Assembly: GCA_035478435.1 (NCBI GenBank)
Contig: DATIJT010000015.1
Span: 1 to 5,659, forward strand
Direction: 5' to 3'
Source: DATLRC01 sp035478435
GTDB lineage: Bacteria > Patescibacteriota > Saccharimonadia > Saccharimonadales > UBA4665
DNA: 5,659 nucleotides
Shown: positions 5,375 to 5,659 of the stretch, in pieces
How the letters are laid out: each line of letters opens with the position of its first letter
How positions within the stretch are numbered: the first letter of the stretch is position 1
Translations under genes and position numbers: made by a program
The notes under the pieces: generated by a model
The model's database searches: none
The model's input: the letters and a program-made list of their open reading frames with translations, nothing else
Told to the model about the DNA's origin: nothing

Positions 5375-5380
5375 TATTCT
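5375..5380 (+). promoter_or_regulatory. possible -10 element for murD
   Basis: TATTCT (4 of 6) ends six bases before the murD ATG at 5387, the same spacing as the other leaderless promoters here. No good -35 box is seen; the region where it should lie (about 5352-5357) is inside palindrome copy 3. Confidence 0.3.
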
Positions 5381-5386
5381 AGAAGT

Positions 5387-5659
5387 ATGAAAGTTGCGAT
5401 TTTGGGTCATGACACCGAAGGGCGTGTTTCGTATGATTATTTCGTGGCTCAGGGGCATGAAGTAACCATTTGCGACCAAAACCGCGACCTTGCCGTGCCG
5501 GATGGCGCGGTGGCAGTACTGGGTGAAAGTTACTTAGCCAACCTGGACCGTTTTGACCTGTTGGTACGGACCCCCGGCTTGCACCCCCAGAAAATTCTTG
5601 GCAAAAACCCTAGCGTAGGCGGCAAGATAACCACCCAAACCAACGAGTTCTTTAAGGCT
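5387..5659 (+). CDS. murD: UDP-N-acetylmuramoyl-L-alanine--D-glutamate ligase (5' part only; runs off the right edge)
   Basis: 91 codons are present and open to the window edge. The protein starts MKVAILGHDTEGRVSYDYF, a Rossmann-type nucleotide-sugar-binding start as in MurD, with G-H-E-V-T-I-C-D at the end of strand 2 (23-30). It continues with DLLVRTPGLHP (58-68; MurD usually reads S-P-G or T-A-G here) and ITTQTNEFF (82-90), where MurD has the ITS/T-x-x-E/N-F motif just before the ATP-binding P-loop. It adds D-glutamate to UDP-MurNAc-L-Ala in the cytoplasm during peptidoglycan synthesis. The ATP-binding and C-terminal domains lie off-window. MurC or MurT-like ligases are less likely because of the N-terminal match. 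The start follows a weak -10 box directly, with no Shine-Dalgarno. The nearby palindrome (5339-5361) lies 25 bp upstream and may affect its promoter. Confidence 0.82.
   Translation, partial: MKVAILGHDTEGRVSYDYFVAQGHEVTICDQNRDLAVPDGAVAVLGESYLANLDRFDLLVRTPGLHPQKILGKNPSVGGKITTQTNEFFKA

Overview
The window looks like a chromosomal segment of a Candidatus Saccharibacteria (TM7) or closely related Patescibacteria/CPR bacterium. This is an inference from gene content and from my memory of families, not from a search. The pointers are a GAF-type kinase with the CPR-like 'YLRNxELVExNKTLSLLR' linker, a MurD N-terminus of the type seen in that group, a pyruvoyl-dependent arginine decarboxylase, tight packing with several overlaps, and very short 5' leaders. 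The standard code fits: no gene needs TGA as a sense codon, and the only TGA stop belongs to the transposase.

Left part (1-1702, minus strand): a three-gene signalling operon. In transcription order it encodes an eight-helix membrane protein with sensor-type PYPSxGD and YPLGE motifs but no output domain. Next is a 93-residue protein of unknown function whose ATG overlaps the previous stop (TAATG). Last is a coiled-coil/GAF protein, probably a histidine kinase, that runs off the left edge. The likely reading is a sensor split over separate polypeptides.

Middle (1703-4628): a 64-bp divergent promoter region separates this operon from a DUF2156 (phosphatidylglycerol lysyltransferase C-domain-like) acyltransferase gene on the plus strand. 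That gene converges with a ten-helix EamA/DMT transporter gene, overlapping it by 4 bp. Divergent from the transporter is a pyruvoyl-dependent arginine decarboxylase (arginine to agmatine), followed by a stand-alone CheY-like receiver with its own near-consensus promoter. The receiver could serve the GAF kinase, but the two are not in one operon.

Right part (4629-5659): a REP-associated tyrosine transposase (RAYT, HUH/Y1 family) on the minus strand sits between near-perfect 23-nt palindromes, one on the left and two on the right. The palindromes carry the transposase stop codon and touch its start codon. Immediately beyond is the 5' end of murD (peptidoglycan synthesis), which runs off the right edge.

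Promoter-like elements before several genes put the transcription start about 0-12 nt from the start codon, with no usable Shine-Dalgarno sequence. Leaderless or near-leaderless initiation seems to be the rule for first genes here. No rRNA, tRNA, CRISPR array or riboswitch was seen. Nothing over 300 bp is without a gene.
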